This document shows positions 50,469 through 61,098 of a stretch of 64,000 nt of DNA, piece by piece. Location of the stretch: positions 1,240,001 to 1,304,000 of the forward strand of contig NC_089574.1 of NCBI RefSeq assembly GCF_040115645.1, given 5' to 3'. The notes under the pieces were generated by a model. The model worked only from the letters and a program-made list of their open reading frames with translations, did not search any database and had not been told where the DNA came from. How positions within the stretch are numbered: the stretch's first letter is position 1; each line of letters begins with the position of its first letter. The stretch is from Euwallacea fornicatus. Lineage: Eukaryota; Arthropoda; Insecta; Coleoptera; Curculionidae. The position numbers and the translations under genes were made by a program.

Positions 50469-53400
50469 ATGACGTCTACAGAGCAAAATCTCAAAGTGGT
50501 CTCAGTGGACGTGAGGGACATTCGATTTCCGACGTCAATGCAATCCGATGGGTCCGACGCTATGGTGAGTGCTGCTGGTAACGTACCATCAGTCGTCAGG
50601 TTCAAGTCACGTGAATTTGGGGAAAGCTGAATTTGGGCCTATATTTTAAGTTGCAATTTAATCGTGGTTAGTTAAGCGTATGTAACAGGATAGCGACAAT
50701 CGGGTCTTATTTTTACAGGGTGTTTTATGAACATACTGACAAATTTTGAGGGGAATAGAGCTCTTAAAATTAAATATTTAGATCGACTAAACTTAGGCCC
50801 GAAATCGCTTCGTTTCCAAGATATATAATGTTTATTTTATTATTTCATTATTTTTTAAATATTTCAAAAACGGTTTGGGACAAGGACGTGAGATTAGGGA
50901 CACGATAGGGTGGGGCGTTCTGGAGTAGCCAGAATATTCCCAGCTACGTCAGTGGCGCCCGTGCCCCGACTATTCAAGGGGATTTTTTTTTTAATTAAAA
51001 AAAAATGGTACGCCACTAACTGTTTTAATACGAATATATATTTATTAATGTTCCATTAATTTTTAATAAAAATGGCCTCTTAGCATTTTGTTCTTCAAGT
51101 GGCCGTGTTGAAAAAAAAAAAAAATTTTCTCATTCCTCTACCCATCAAAAATCTGATATAGGTTTGGTTAAAATTCTCTAAGAGAAATCAATGTAATTTT
51201 CTCTCAGTAAAGATAGATGACATAGAGACCAACGGGTGCGAGAAACGCCTCATTGCAAAATAATACTTTTTTTTTAAGTATGGTTCCGTTAAATTCTGAG
51301 CCATTTCCACATGTATAAACGTTGAATGGTTGTACAAATGCCACTGGTGGAAATAGTCTCCTTGCTCAAGCACATGCTCGTTCATCCCGCCACAGGGCGC
51401 CCTTATTTTCATGTCCTTGTCTCAAACCATTTTTGGAATATTAACAAAAAAATAAATAAATAAACACTGCATCTCGGAAAGGAAACGATTTCGGACCTAA
51501 CTTTATTTCATCTGGATATTTCTTTTTCTGAGCTTTACTTACCTTGAAAGTTTCTCGCTATGCTTATGAAACGCCCTGTATATTTCGGGGTTTAATTTTA
51601 CATGTCAAATTCTAGATTAGTAGATATTACAATTTTTTATGAGTTAGTTCAGGTTAGTTCAGGTTAGTAGGTTAGTAAAACAGTTGGTCTCTCAAAAAGT
51701 GCATGATTCGTTTGGGAGCTTAAACTGCGAGTTCGATTAACAATCGATTAACAGGTACCTTCCAATTTACTTTATATTACATATGTTCTCTACGTCTACT
51801 CATTTTTCTTTTTTTAATTTTTGGAAAAAATCAACAGCACCAGCAGGGGTTTTTGCTCTGTTGGAATTGGACACTATTCTCGTTAAAGCTAACTGAGAAT
51901 AGGTCACCTTCTGCTAAGGGCTCGGATGGATACTTTTGTTCACCAGGGTGTTCGTATGAGTCTCAACCGATTCAGTTTCAATCGAGATTAATTCGTTTCA
52001 TTAAGCCTCGTTCATTAATATTTAGTACCAAATAGGCACATAGTACCTTAAACTTCATGTATCCGTGAGAGCGTTATTTCCCCCTCTAAGGACAATGATA
52101 ATTAGTATGATTTATTTCAAACGATGACACTGTGACGATATCAAGCAATGTTGGGTGTGGGAACGGTGCTCGATCTTCATTATACAATTTAGCCACAGTC
52201 TTGTTAAGTCAATATTATTACCCAAGAGAGCTTCAAGTTTTTAATAAATATTAAGACGAGTGGTACCACGAGAGTTTTTAAAATTAAATATTCTATTCGA
52301 ATGAAGTGTACATTCTTAGATAACATCTAATCTGCAAATATTTTTTAATGAATTTATGCTTCAAAATGTTGTGTTTATAGAAGATTATTCTTTATGTTAC
52401 GTGAGTACGCCAATACAACGTTACAAATTCATTGGATATGTAATTTATCATTAAAACAGGGTAGAATAGTTGAAGTAACTTAACGAAACAAAAAAATTAA
52501 GCCTAAGAACCTTAAGGCCTATTACGCGTTAACGTTTCATTTTAGCGCTGCGTTCAATTAACTCGAGCACCTCGAAGAGCGGCTCAGATCTCGCCCGTTC
52601 GGTTCATCTCAAGCCAGTAGACCTGATGAGGTCTAATGGGATCGAGGCCGGACTTTGGGGTCTTCATGTTGGTTAAGGGCGGAGCTGTAGCACTAAGTCG
52701 CATCATGCCTTAATCTTCTTAAGTTTTTACTACACCTTTTAGCGTTCATCTTCATTTGTTAAGCCGGGTCGAAACCGTCATTACAAAACTCGCTGCATTT
52801 TGAAAACTGTTCAAGACACGCTAAACGCGTCAATATTCGACTAATTATCTCGGTGGTACTGTTTACCTATGATTCGACCTTACTGACAATATCAGTAGCA
52901 AAACATTGTCAGAAATTCGTCGCTGCCAGTGTTATCTTTGTTGTTTAAGAAATTTTCTAAAAAGATATACACCGAATGCTCCCATGCAACAATCCAGTAT
53001 GAAGGGGTTAAACAAGCCATTATTTCAAAACATGCTAAACACTGAAGGTTACTTGTGCAAACGTGACTGTAACTTTTAATCAGTTTCATTGGGATCACAA
53101 GAACGAAGCTGGAATATTGAAGTGTTGAGATTAGTCATATGTAACTTTGAGGTCTGTGAATACATGTAGTATTCAATTTGTTTGTTCTACTATACCTACT
53201 ATTATGTACGGATTTGAAGAATTTCTTGATATGCTGTAGCTGCTCCAAGGGTGCTTTACCTACATCAAGGCACTAATGAAATCTAAATTATTTTGCCACT
53301 TCCGGAGGTCGCTTTTATTGCCGCAATTTTTCTTGCAGAACTTGAGTTCTTGAAGCATGGTGACGTCAGCAAAATTTACAAAAGTACACAGACGTCAGAA

Positions 53401-56400
53401 CACAGTATTTTAAGCCCTATTTGACGCTGCGTAATTTTTTTTTTATTTAAGGGGGCGGGGGAGAATTTAGAGACACACGGTATAATTTCTATTTTAATTT
53501 TTCGCCGTTTCTTAGTTAATAAATGTAGAACCTCTTTCTCAGCATACTGATCCAGACTACTCATGCGCATATGTAACCATCAAGCTCGCGACCGGATTGG
53601 AGGGCAGCGGTTTAACTTTCACCACTGGAAGAGGCACCGAAATAGTCGTCCAAGCAGTCAAGTCATTAAGTTACTTGGTGTTGGGACAAGTGGTCACGGA
53701 CATATATAGGGACTTCGCCACTTTCTGGAGATCTTTGACCAGTGAGGGTCAAATCAGATGGGTAGGCGCAACTTCATATTTGAAAAAATGTAAATGGTCT
53801 CCTTTCGAAATGTCCGAAATTCTCTAGTAAACTTGGTCAGAGGACAGTGTTTATATCAGGTACAATCTCTATGTAGGGGTCCTACCGGGAATCCTACCGA
53901 ACACGGCAGACGCATCTACGGAAAATGGAAATGCCAAAAAAATGTAATTTTTATCTAACATAAGTCATATACACTTAAATAAAAAAGTTAGTTATATAAA
54001 ACTAATTTTAATATTAAAATTGAACGTAGTATCAATAAACGCAATACTATATAGGAAATTACATTTAAAATAAACAAATGTCGACTTCCGGTACCACCGG
54101 ACAGTTCCGGTCGTACCGGAAGTCGACACAGTTGACGTCACAGTTGACGTCATTGAAAATATTTTAGATGAGGTTGCTAAAGGCTCTCGCAAAACCACTA
54201 AATTTTCGTAACTTTGCTATTCGTAGTTTTCCCAAAATGTTCAATGGCGGTTCCCGGTAGGACATCCAGTATGCATGCTATGTGTCGTGATTTTCAAAAT
54301 CTGATTAGGTCGTGAAAGCATTCAAGCTTCGGCTTAGTGCGACTTAGTTTGGGCTTAATGATTTTTTTAATGATTCTTCAGTAGTTTTATGGGTTTTATT
54401 ACAATGTTAGTACTACTAACTCTAAAATTGAGATTATTCGCATGTTAACATTTCCTAAAGCTTAATGGTACTTAGGGTGATTGAGGCAGTGAAAAACACA
54501 AACGTATGTTTCATAAATAATTAAATTTTACCATAATTCGCTTGAAAGTAGATACTTATCAAACAGAATGTCCTTGCGAAAATCTCCTCTCTTAGATTCT
54601 ATTTAACTCAAATTATTCATCTATTTTTCCAAGCAAAATTTTCTCATTTAAATTTAATGATTCTCGATGTTAATTTCTCTTCAGATTGGTCCAGAAAAAG
54701 GAGTGACCCACCTAGCAACTGCAGCAATCATCAACGCCCTTTGGGATCTTTGGGGCAAATTGTTGAAAAAACCCGTTTGGCAGTTGCTGGCGGACCTGGA
54801 TCCCGAAGTTCTCCTCTCAGTCATCGATTTCAGATATGTGACGAACTGTGTCACCAAAGAGGAGGCCTTAGAGCTTTTAAACCAAGGGCAAGTTGGAAAG
54901 GAGGCTAGACAGAAGAAATTACTTGAAACGGGATATCCGTGTTACACCACTCAAGCAGGTGGGTAGTTTTGTTTATTTCCTTTATCCACGACTGGCGACA
55001 ATGGTACTTATTAGGTTAGCGACAATTAACCGACATGTTAATAAATGTATACAGTAGAGTCTGGTTATGATAGATCCTGTAGTGAGAAATACCTCGTATA
55101 TAACATACTACGTATCTGGTCCGTGTCTGCTTCAATTTAAATCTTATGTAAAATTTTCTGTTTTAATAGACTCTTTTATAACAGACCATTTTTTGAATCC
55201 ATTCAACAATACATAACCTGTTACTATGGACTTCATTGAATAATTATAGAGATTTCTTAGATGTATATATCGGAACAATACTCGGAATATTCTTCACGTT
55301 TAATGCATGGACATTCATTAAAAATCTGTAGAAGGACAAACCAACGAGTTTACCACTATCCGACTGCCGCTCTGCCCTTCCATATTTCAACTGTCCGTTC
55401 CCTTTCCCTCCACCTTCTTTTTCCGCATTGACGAGTTCTCCAGTCCAGAAGGGAATCCCCCCAACACTTGGCCCTTTAGTAGCGACGGTAGTAGTAACTA
55501 CAGTTCTTCCTCACAAGATGGCGCTGTCGCTCTACCCATCATCATCTTATTTTTGTGTGTTTAGTTTAGAATTTCTATTCTGTTCTAAAATAACAAATAC
55601 AGTTTTGCGTACATATTTATTTTTAATTGATATTCATTTATAACAGACTTCAAATTATAACGGGCCAAAACTAAGCTCCTTTGAGGGTCCGTTCTAGCTG
55701 AACTCTACTGTAAATCTACGTAATCTCGCATCCCGTGACGGGGAATTAAACCATAATTTATTAATTGCATATATCATTCAGCGAGGATGAAAATAACATG
55801 TCAATGTTTAATATTTCGTAATTTATATGCTTCTAGTTTAGAAACGCTTATCCTCGAAGCGCACTAACGTGCGGATATCACATTATGCGTAATAAACCAT
55901 ACTAAATGACATACTGATGAAAAATTAACATAAAAACGCAATTTCTCATCAACGAGAATGTCGAGAACGTCTCGAAGTTTACGTTTCGTCGAGGTGCTCA
56001 ATCGTAGCAAAATTAGCGTAGAAAAGACACCCTTTGTGCCATCGAGTAACGCACCAGTTCATTCTCATAAATATCATATGTCATTCGAGATTCGTCGAAA
56101 ATTGTCAGGAAATTCTGACGAAATGCACTGCAAAACGGTGTTACGTCTTGCAGTGGCGTATTCGGAGACTCGCACGCGTGCGCACTTTATATAGGAGTAT
56201 AAGGGACTTTTCTTATATGCAGAAAGATGTCAGTTAATGCGCACTTTTTTGATCATTTAATTTGACATTAATGCCATTTTTTTTCTACAGGGTGTCCCAG
56301 AATGAGGGGTCAACGCTTAACCACATATTCCTTGGTCAAAAATACATCAATTCATGGTGATATACTTATATACGAAATTGTCTCCCTCTGGAGATACAAG

Positions 56401-59400
56401 CTCTTAAAGTCTCCCTTTTTTTTTTAAGTTTTGCAGATAAGTCGAAAATAGCTAAATGAATTTCCACGAAATTTGGTGCATAATCTTTCTGCTTCTCGAG
56501 GTACATTCGACGGGGCTTATTATGGTAAAATCACCCGGGGTAGTGGTCAGTTGCTACAAGGTCGAATGTTAAATGCACCAGAACTTTTCTATTCGTTTAT
56601 GCAGACGGTTTGTTTTTTTTATGAAATTCGTTTTTTATCTCTTATTGAATTTTGATTTGGAGCCTCCATCAGACGAAAAAAAATTAAAATCGTTGATAAT
56701 GCCAGTCAATTAACGCCTTTCAGCAATAAACAGTCAATTTAATAAGTGCTCAACGTGACCACCCCGTTTTTGGGTGCGGAAATTTACACGTCGAAAAAAA
56801 TTAAAACTCATTCTTCGCAACATCGTTGGATCACTGCGAATTCCATCAGCTGCTTGCAAGATTCTACTTTTTAGGTGGTCTTCATTTTGAATAGAAACAG
56901 CGTATACCTGAGATGTTAGCGTGTCCCAAATGGAAAAGTCGCAGGGAGTTAGATCTGGAGATTTAGGTGGCCATTGAAGAGGGGCTGACATTATCAGCAA
57001 TTTTAATTTTCTTTCGTCTAATGGAGGCTCCAAATCAAAATTCAATAAGAGATAAAAAAAATTGCGTAACTGATCGAGAATTTTATAAAAAAAGCCAACC
57101 GTCTGCATAAACGAATAAAAAAGTTCTGGTGTGTTTAGCATTCGACCTGTATGGTATATCACCACGAATTGATATATTTTTGACCAAGGAATATGTGGTT
57201 GAGCGTGGACCCCCTCATTCTGGGACACCCTGTATATTTTTGATTTAGTTATCGGCTCCTTCTCGCAATCCATTTAACGTTACCTTTTTAATATATCCGG
57301 TTTATTTGAAATGATAATATCTTCTCGTTCCGTATTTGCTAGTGGCAGATCTACAGGTAAAAGGGCCGCAGTGTAAACAAAATTCATGAGAGTCTGGACG
57401 TTTTCACGCTGCTCAATGTACAGCACCTCATTTACGTCTCAGGATGATTTAGTGCTCAGCAATTGTCCAGAATTTCTCTTCCTTTTGATCCTGGGCGAAA
57501 TTGCGTTCGATGAGCAATTGCTTTCACAGTACCCATTCAGTTTTACATCTTTCAATTGATTTTTTCATTTTTCTTGAAAATTATGTTCTCAACGCTTGCG
57601 CTATTCCATTCTTTTTCCGCTCTGTTCCTCAATTCAAAATTGCGTCCAGCAACGATTTTGAATAAATATTTTTGGCCTCGCAAAAATATTTATTCAAAAT
57701 TATGCGCTGAAGAGGTTTTTGGTGAAACAAATCTAGATCAGATTGATCCCTGTTAACCGATTTTAAGCCAAATGGACTGGCTCAAAATTAGCTGATAGGG
57801 ATCAATCCGATCTAGATAACGGTACCCGCAAAGGGTTTAAATCATTGGCGGATCCCAACATTTTAAGATGCGGCAAATTCCCTAGAATACATTTTTTTGG
57901 TTCAGTTCATGCTTGAAGGTTTTATTCGGGGTGTCCCCGTTTCAAATCAGCATTTTTCAAAATACACAGAGTGCTTTTTCATTATTTTTTTCAACTGCGC
58001 TCGGTTGCTGTCTAGGATGGCTGGGATACTCAGATGAAAAAATCACACAACTGGCCCAGAAATACTTAGACATGGGCTATACAGCATTTAAAGTCAAAGT
58101 GGGCAAAAACTTACAAGACGACATCAACAGATGTAAACTATTAAGGAGCATTATAGGATACGACAGAACTTTGGTAAGTACATGCACAGCAATATGTTCA
58201 TTAATCCTGGACCCAAAACTGGATTACTCGGAGTGTGGAATGGGCCCTCGAACAGTGCTCAATTAATTCGAAAATTCACCCTCAAGTTATTTGCGTTTAT
58301 GCACCCACGAACCCCTATATTCTCCCTAAGCCAAAGCCGAACTTAATTAATTAACACATGGCTTAAATCGACAAATTTCCACGTATAATCATCAACTTAG
58401 ATTTTAAGTTCGGCTTTTACCCACAGAGAATATGGGGGTGAGGCGAATAAAAAACGTACAATAACTCAATCCAGATGGTGGATGCGAATCAAGTATGGGA
58501 AGTCCGAGAAGCCATCGAGTGGATGAAGCACCTGGCCCCGTTCAAACCACTCTGGATCGAGGAGCCGACCAGTCCTGATGATGTTTTGGGCCATGCCGAA
58601 ATTGCAAGGGCGCTAAAACCATATGGAATTGCTGTGGCCACCGGTGAAATGTGCTGCAATCGTGTCCTTTTCAAACAGTTCATGCAAGCCCAAGCTTTGG
58701 AGTATTGTCAAATTGACTCAGCTCGCATTGGAGGCGTCAATGAAATTTTGAGTGTCTACCTGATGGCTCGCAAATTGGGAGGTACAGGAGCATTCTAGTT
58801 CGTGGGACGTGATAGTTATAACTTACTAAGCTCATTCTGTAGTATGTGAACCATAACAACGAGTTTCAAAGAGTTAATTACCGATAGAAGAACGTTGGAA
58901 GGAATTTTGTTCATTACTGAGCATTTTGAGTTTATCACGACTTATAAATTTTGTCAAAATTAGTATAAATTTGAAAAAAAAAATCTATTCAATTGAGCTT
59001 TTTGAGGGATTTCTGTAACTATTTTACAGCATTTTTTCGATTACTCAATTGTCATTAAACGATTGTTTTTCAGTAAAAGTGTGCCCTCATGCTGGTGGCG
59101 TGGGTCTGTGCGAGATGGTCCAACATTTGCAAATGTGGGACTACGTGGCCCTGTCTGGAACTAGTGAAGGACGCATGGTTGAATTCGTCGACCAGCAACA
59201 TGAACATTTCGTGAATCCATGTGTTATTAAGAACGCTCACTACACTGCTCCGAAGGTGGGTGAATCATGTTTCAGTTTCACTCCTGATCCCATCTCTTGT
59301 TGACACTATACGAAGATAGTCCCAGAAGTGCCTGATCCAACACACTTTAAAACAATTTTTTATTACATTATTCTTCAACATAGTCCCCTTTGAGATTGAC

Positions 59401-61085
59401 TCATTTTTTCCGGTGATGTTCTAATGGGCCTCCCTACCACGTTTACAGCAAGAAACTTTGAACGTTGAAAATGGTCATCAACCTCGGACTCCACCTTTCC
59501 ATTATTGGCCAATATCCTTGCACCGGGTCGTTTTTTCAAATTTGGAAATATTATGCGAAATAATCTGCGAGGGCTAAATTTGGCAAATAGAGTGGATGAG
59601 TAAACAGTTCGAAACCAATTAATCGATTTTGGCCAACGGGATGACGAAAGTGTGGACTGGTGCGTTGTCTTGATGAAACGAGCCCTTTTCCAGCAAATGC
59701 GATCGCTTTTTCCGAATTTCACTGCTCAAATGCCGCAATAAATTTGTATCAAATTTTGCGTTTGTTGTTTTTCCTCTAGAGAAGTAGTCAATAAAAACTA
59801 TTCTACGTACATCTCAAAAAACTGATCATCTCGTTGGGTCAATTACTGTGGAACTCGTCGTCACCAGGTTCTCCCAAAGTAGAATCTAACTTCGCTTTGA
59901 AGTTGAATGGTTTAAGATTTTTTAAATAAAGTTAATGAATCATACACCGATTTTTTCCATGTTGTTTGCCATGATTTGTTCCATGTAAAATCTCTAAAAG
60001 CGTTCGCTAAAAACGGGCCCAAAAAACACAAACCAACGTACCACCTCAAACGTTGGACATGAGCTTTGTAATATACGCAAATTTTTGACGAAAAAAGCGC
60101 CATCTGTATGCCAGGTCAGTTACTTCTGGGAGTACCCCCGCTGTGGCCTAATTACCCCAAAACATATTCGTTAACGAAGATGATGTCTCGAATAAGCTCG
60201 CCAGGATATTAATCCGTTAGTCACTAGAAATGGGATCACCCGGTATATGAACCAATTCTATACGGTATGATTCACTCCTTCGCCAGAACATATTTGAAAA
60301 TAAAAAAAGACAACTGCTTCGAATCTACGCTCACAGTAAGTCATAATGCACCAATGAAAAATAGTTCCGCCAGTGGTCAGTTGCTACTTGTATGCAAAAC
60401 CAATGGCCACGTTCAAATTTTAAGTGGAACACTCGGTATATTTGGAACTTTCTAGAGTCATCGCGCAAGTGTCTTATAATATAGCTGATTTTCTAATTTT
60501 TAATGGTTTCCAAGGTAATGACGGTTGAAATGTGACCATTTATTTCATTTTCAGGCATTGTAATCTATGTCCGGTTAAGGTCAAGTCAAAGTTGTTTTGC
60601 GGGAATGCAAACGTTATTTCGGAAAAATTCAAATCGTCCGTAAGATATGACTCTAGAAACAGCATATAAAGTCACATTTCAAACGTCAAGAAAGCAATGG
60701 AGTACCAGACTACACGAGACATGCGCGATGATTGCAAACGCGTGTGAATGTACAGGGTGTGTCATCACAAATTTTGATATTGTCATCGGTTTCCGACATA
60801 ATAGGCACTAGCGAAACTATTTCTTTAAGAGGAGAGATGACTTACCGTGATGGCACACAAGACTTGAGGTAATTGCCGTTTCTTATTCTCCAAAGTGTTC
60901 TGACGAAGAAGTACGTGATCCGCTCGGTATTTCTAAACGTCGTTTTGTTAATACACATTTGCTTTCAGGCTCCAGGATACAGCACCACGATTAAAGCTGA
61001 AGCAATAGCTGCTTACGAATACCCCAATGGATCGGAGTGGCAGTCCATGTTCGCAAAGGGCTTGTTCCACGATCCCAGGAAGTAA
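50469..61085 (+). CDS. ENOSF1: ENOSF1-type L-fuconate dehydratase, complete, 450 aa
   Basis: This is an enolase-superfamily sugar-acid dehydratase. By homology it converts L-fuconate to 2-keto-3-deoxy-L-fuconate with Mg2+, in mitochondria or cytosol. Seven exons: 50469-50564, 53543-53761, 54685-54958, 58016-58173, 58475-58781, 59074-59255, 60969-61085; 1353 nt, all phases agree. Residues 1-130 are the capping domain (VSVDVRDIRFPTSMQSDGSD, GLTFTTGRGTEIVV, IGPEKGVTHLATAA). The barrel carries the KxK pair K222/K224 (FKVKVG), metal ligands D252 (VDANQ), E278 (IEEPTSPDD) and E307 (TGEMCCNR) and base H357 (CPHAGGVG). Every expected catalytic residue is present and the length matches vertebrate ENOSF1. 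No clear mitochondrial presequence is visible. The introns are rich in transposon remnants. Confidence 0.95.
50715..51580. mobile_element. fold-back element in ENOSF1 intron 1
   Basis: Outer ends are ACAGGGTGTTTTATGA (from 50715) and, reversed, the same family (ends 51580, ...ATGAAACGCCCTGTA), flanked by TA on each side. The arms of about 180 bp share a CGAAATCG-type block and GTTTGGGACAAGGAC / GTCCTTGTCTCAAAC. No usable transposase remains. It is the same terminal class as the elements at 48873 and 56287. Confidence 0.75.
51641..51680 (+). repeat. short GTTAG-rich tandem repeat
   Basis: A run of GTTAGTTCAG units with GGTTAG cores, about 40 bp. It superficially recalls the arthropod TTAGG telomere unit but is too short and irregular to be telomeric. 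Confidence 0.4.
53879..54263. repeat. inverted-repeat element with central perfect hairpin, ENOSF1 intron 2
   Basis: The outer arms GTCCTACCGGGAA (53879-53891) and TTCCCGGTAGGAC (54251-54263) are exact reverse complements. In the centre, TGTCGACTTCCGGTAC (54079-54094) pairs perfectly with 54113-54128 around an 18-nt loop. The whole resembles a MITE of about 385 bp; its family is unknown. Confidence 0.6.
54127..54152. promoter_or_regulatory. two CRE-like TGACGTCA palindromes in tandem
   Basis: A 12-bp unit (CACAGTTGACGT) is repeated exactly at 54127-54138 and 54139-54150. This creates TGACGTCA at 54133-54140 and 54145-54152, the consensus CREB/ATF site. They abut the right arm of a perfect hairpin. 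Whether they act on ENOSF1 is unknown. Confidence 0.45.
55062..55710. mobile_element. pogo/Tigger-like non-autonomous element, ENOSF1 intron 3
   Basis: The ends CAGTAGAGT (55062-55070) and ACTCTACTG (55702-55710) are perfect 9-bp inverted termini flanked by TA on both sides. The first bases and the GTTATGATAG / CCGTTATAATTTG subterminal sequence resemble pogo/Tigger termini. No transposase frame is present in the 649 bp. Confidence 0.55.
56287..57234 (-). mobile_element. fold-back mariner-superfamily element, ENOSF1 intron 3
   Basis: The terminal repeats ACAGGGTGTCCCAGAATGAG (56287) and its mirror (ending 57234) are flanked by TA. The arms extend inward to about 56690 and 56980. They share GGTCGAATG and CTTATTGAATTTTGATTTGG; the right arm has lost about 170 bp present in the left. 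The unpaired centre carries the transposase 3' end on the minus strand. Confidence 0.85.
56734..57000 (-). pseudogene. transposase C-terminal fragment inside fold-back element
   Basis: The reading is QWPPKSPDLTPCDFSIWDTL, then SQVYAVSIQNEDHLKSRILQ and a GGHVEHLL ending before the stop at 56734. This is the third-Asp region and C-terminus of an insect mariner-like transposase. The open frame continues upstream into the inverted arm to 57273 but that part is not transposase. Confidence 0.8.
57655..57700. repeat. perfect 20-bp hairpin, 6-nt loop
   Basis: ATTTTGAATAAATATTTTTG (57655-57674) is followed by GCCTCG and its exact reverse complement (57681-57700). It lies in ENOSF1 intron 3. Confidence 0.8.
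57732..57816. repeat. imperfect 39-bp hairpin, 7-nt loop
   Basis: Arms 57732-57770 and 57778-57816 pair with about five or six mismatches (TCTAGATC, GATTGATCCCT, then TTTTAAGCCA / TGGCTCAAAA). It is 31 bp downstream of the perfect hairpin. Confidence 0.8.
58311..58439. repeat. inverted repeat in ENOSF1 intron 4
   Basis: Arms 58311-58345 and 58405-58439 pair through ACCCCTATATTCTC / GAGAATATGGGGGT and AAAGCCGAACTTA / TAAGTTCGGCTTTT. It occupies almost half of the 301-bp intron and could fold in the pre-mRNA. Confidence 0.75.
59306..60136 (-). mobile_element. deleted mariner relic, ENOSF1 intron 6
   Basis: The ends TAGTCCCAGAAGTGCCTGAT (near 59317) and, reversed, ACTCCCAGAAGTAACTGACC (near 60135) match. 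On the minus strand at 59375-59722 the transposase C-terminal half is still readable: SRWPKSINWFRTVYSS, then IIFPNLKKRPGARILANNGK and VESEVDDHFQRSKFL (family pattern YFLFPNLKKW). Frame breaks and deletions reduce it to about 830 bp from a normal 1.3 kb. Confidence 0.85.
60758..60780. repeat. lone transposon-end sequence
   Basis: TACAGGGTGTGTCATCAC near 60758 has the terminal signature of the fold-back family, but no partner end was found. Related CGGTATAT ends lie at about 60242 and 60434. Confidence 0.35.
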
Positions 61086-61092
61086 TTTACAT

Positions 61093-61098
61093 AATAAA
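61093..61098 (+). terminator. ENOSF1: ENOSF1 poly(A) signal AATAAA
   Basis: AATAAA begins eight bases after the stop codon (61083-61085). If used, the 3' UTR would be only about 25-35 nt. No other strong signal follows closely. Confidence 0.5.

Noticed and set aside
51641..51680. Telomere-like GGTTAG repeats
   Set aside because: Only a few irregular units of about 10 bp; an internal simple repeat, not TTAGG telomere.
52560..52700. GC-richer patch that could be a SINE or RNA gene
   Set aside because: No A/B box pair, poly-A tail or cloverleaf could be identified.
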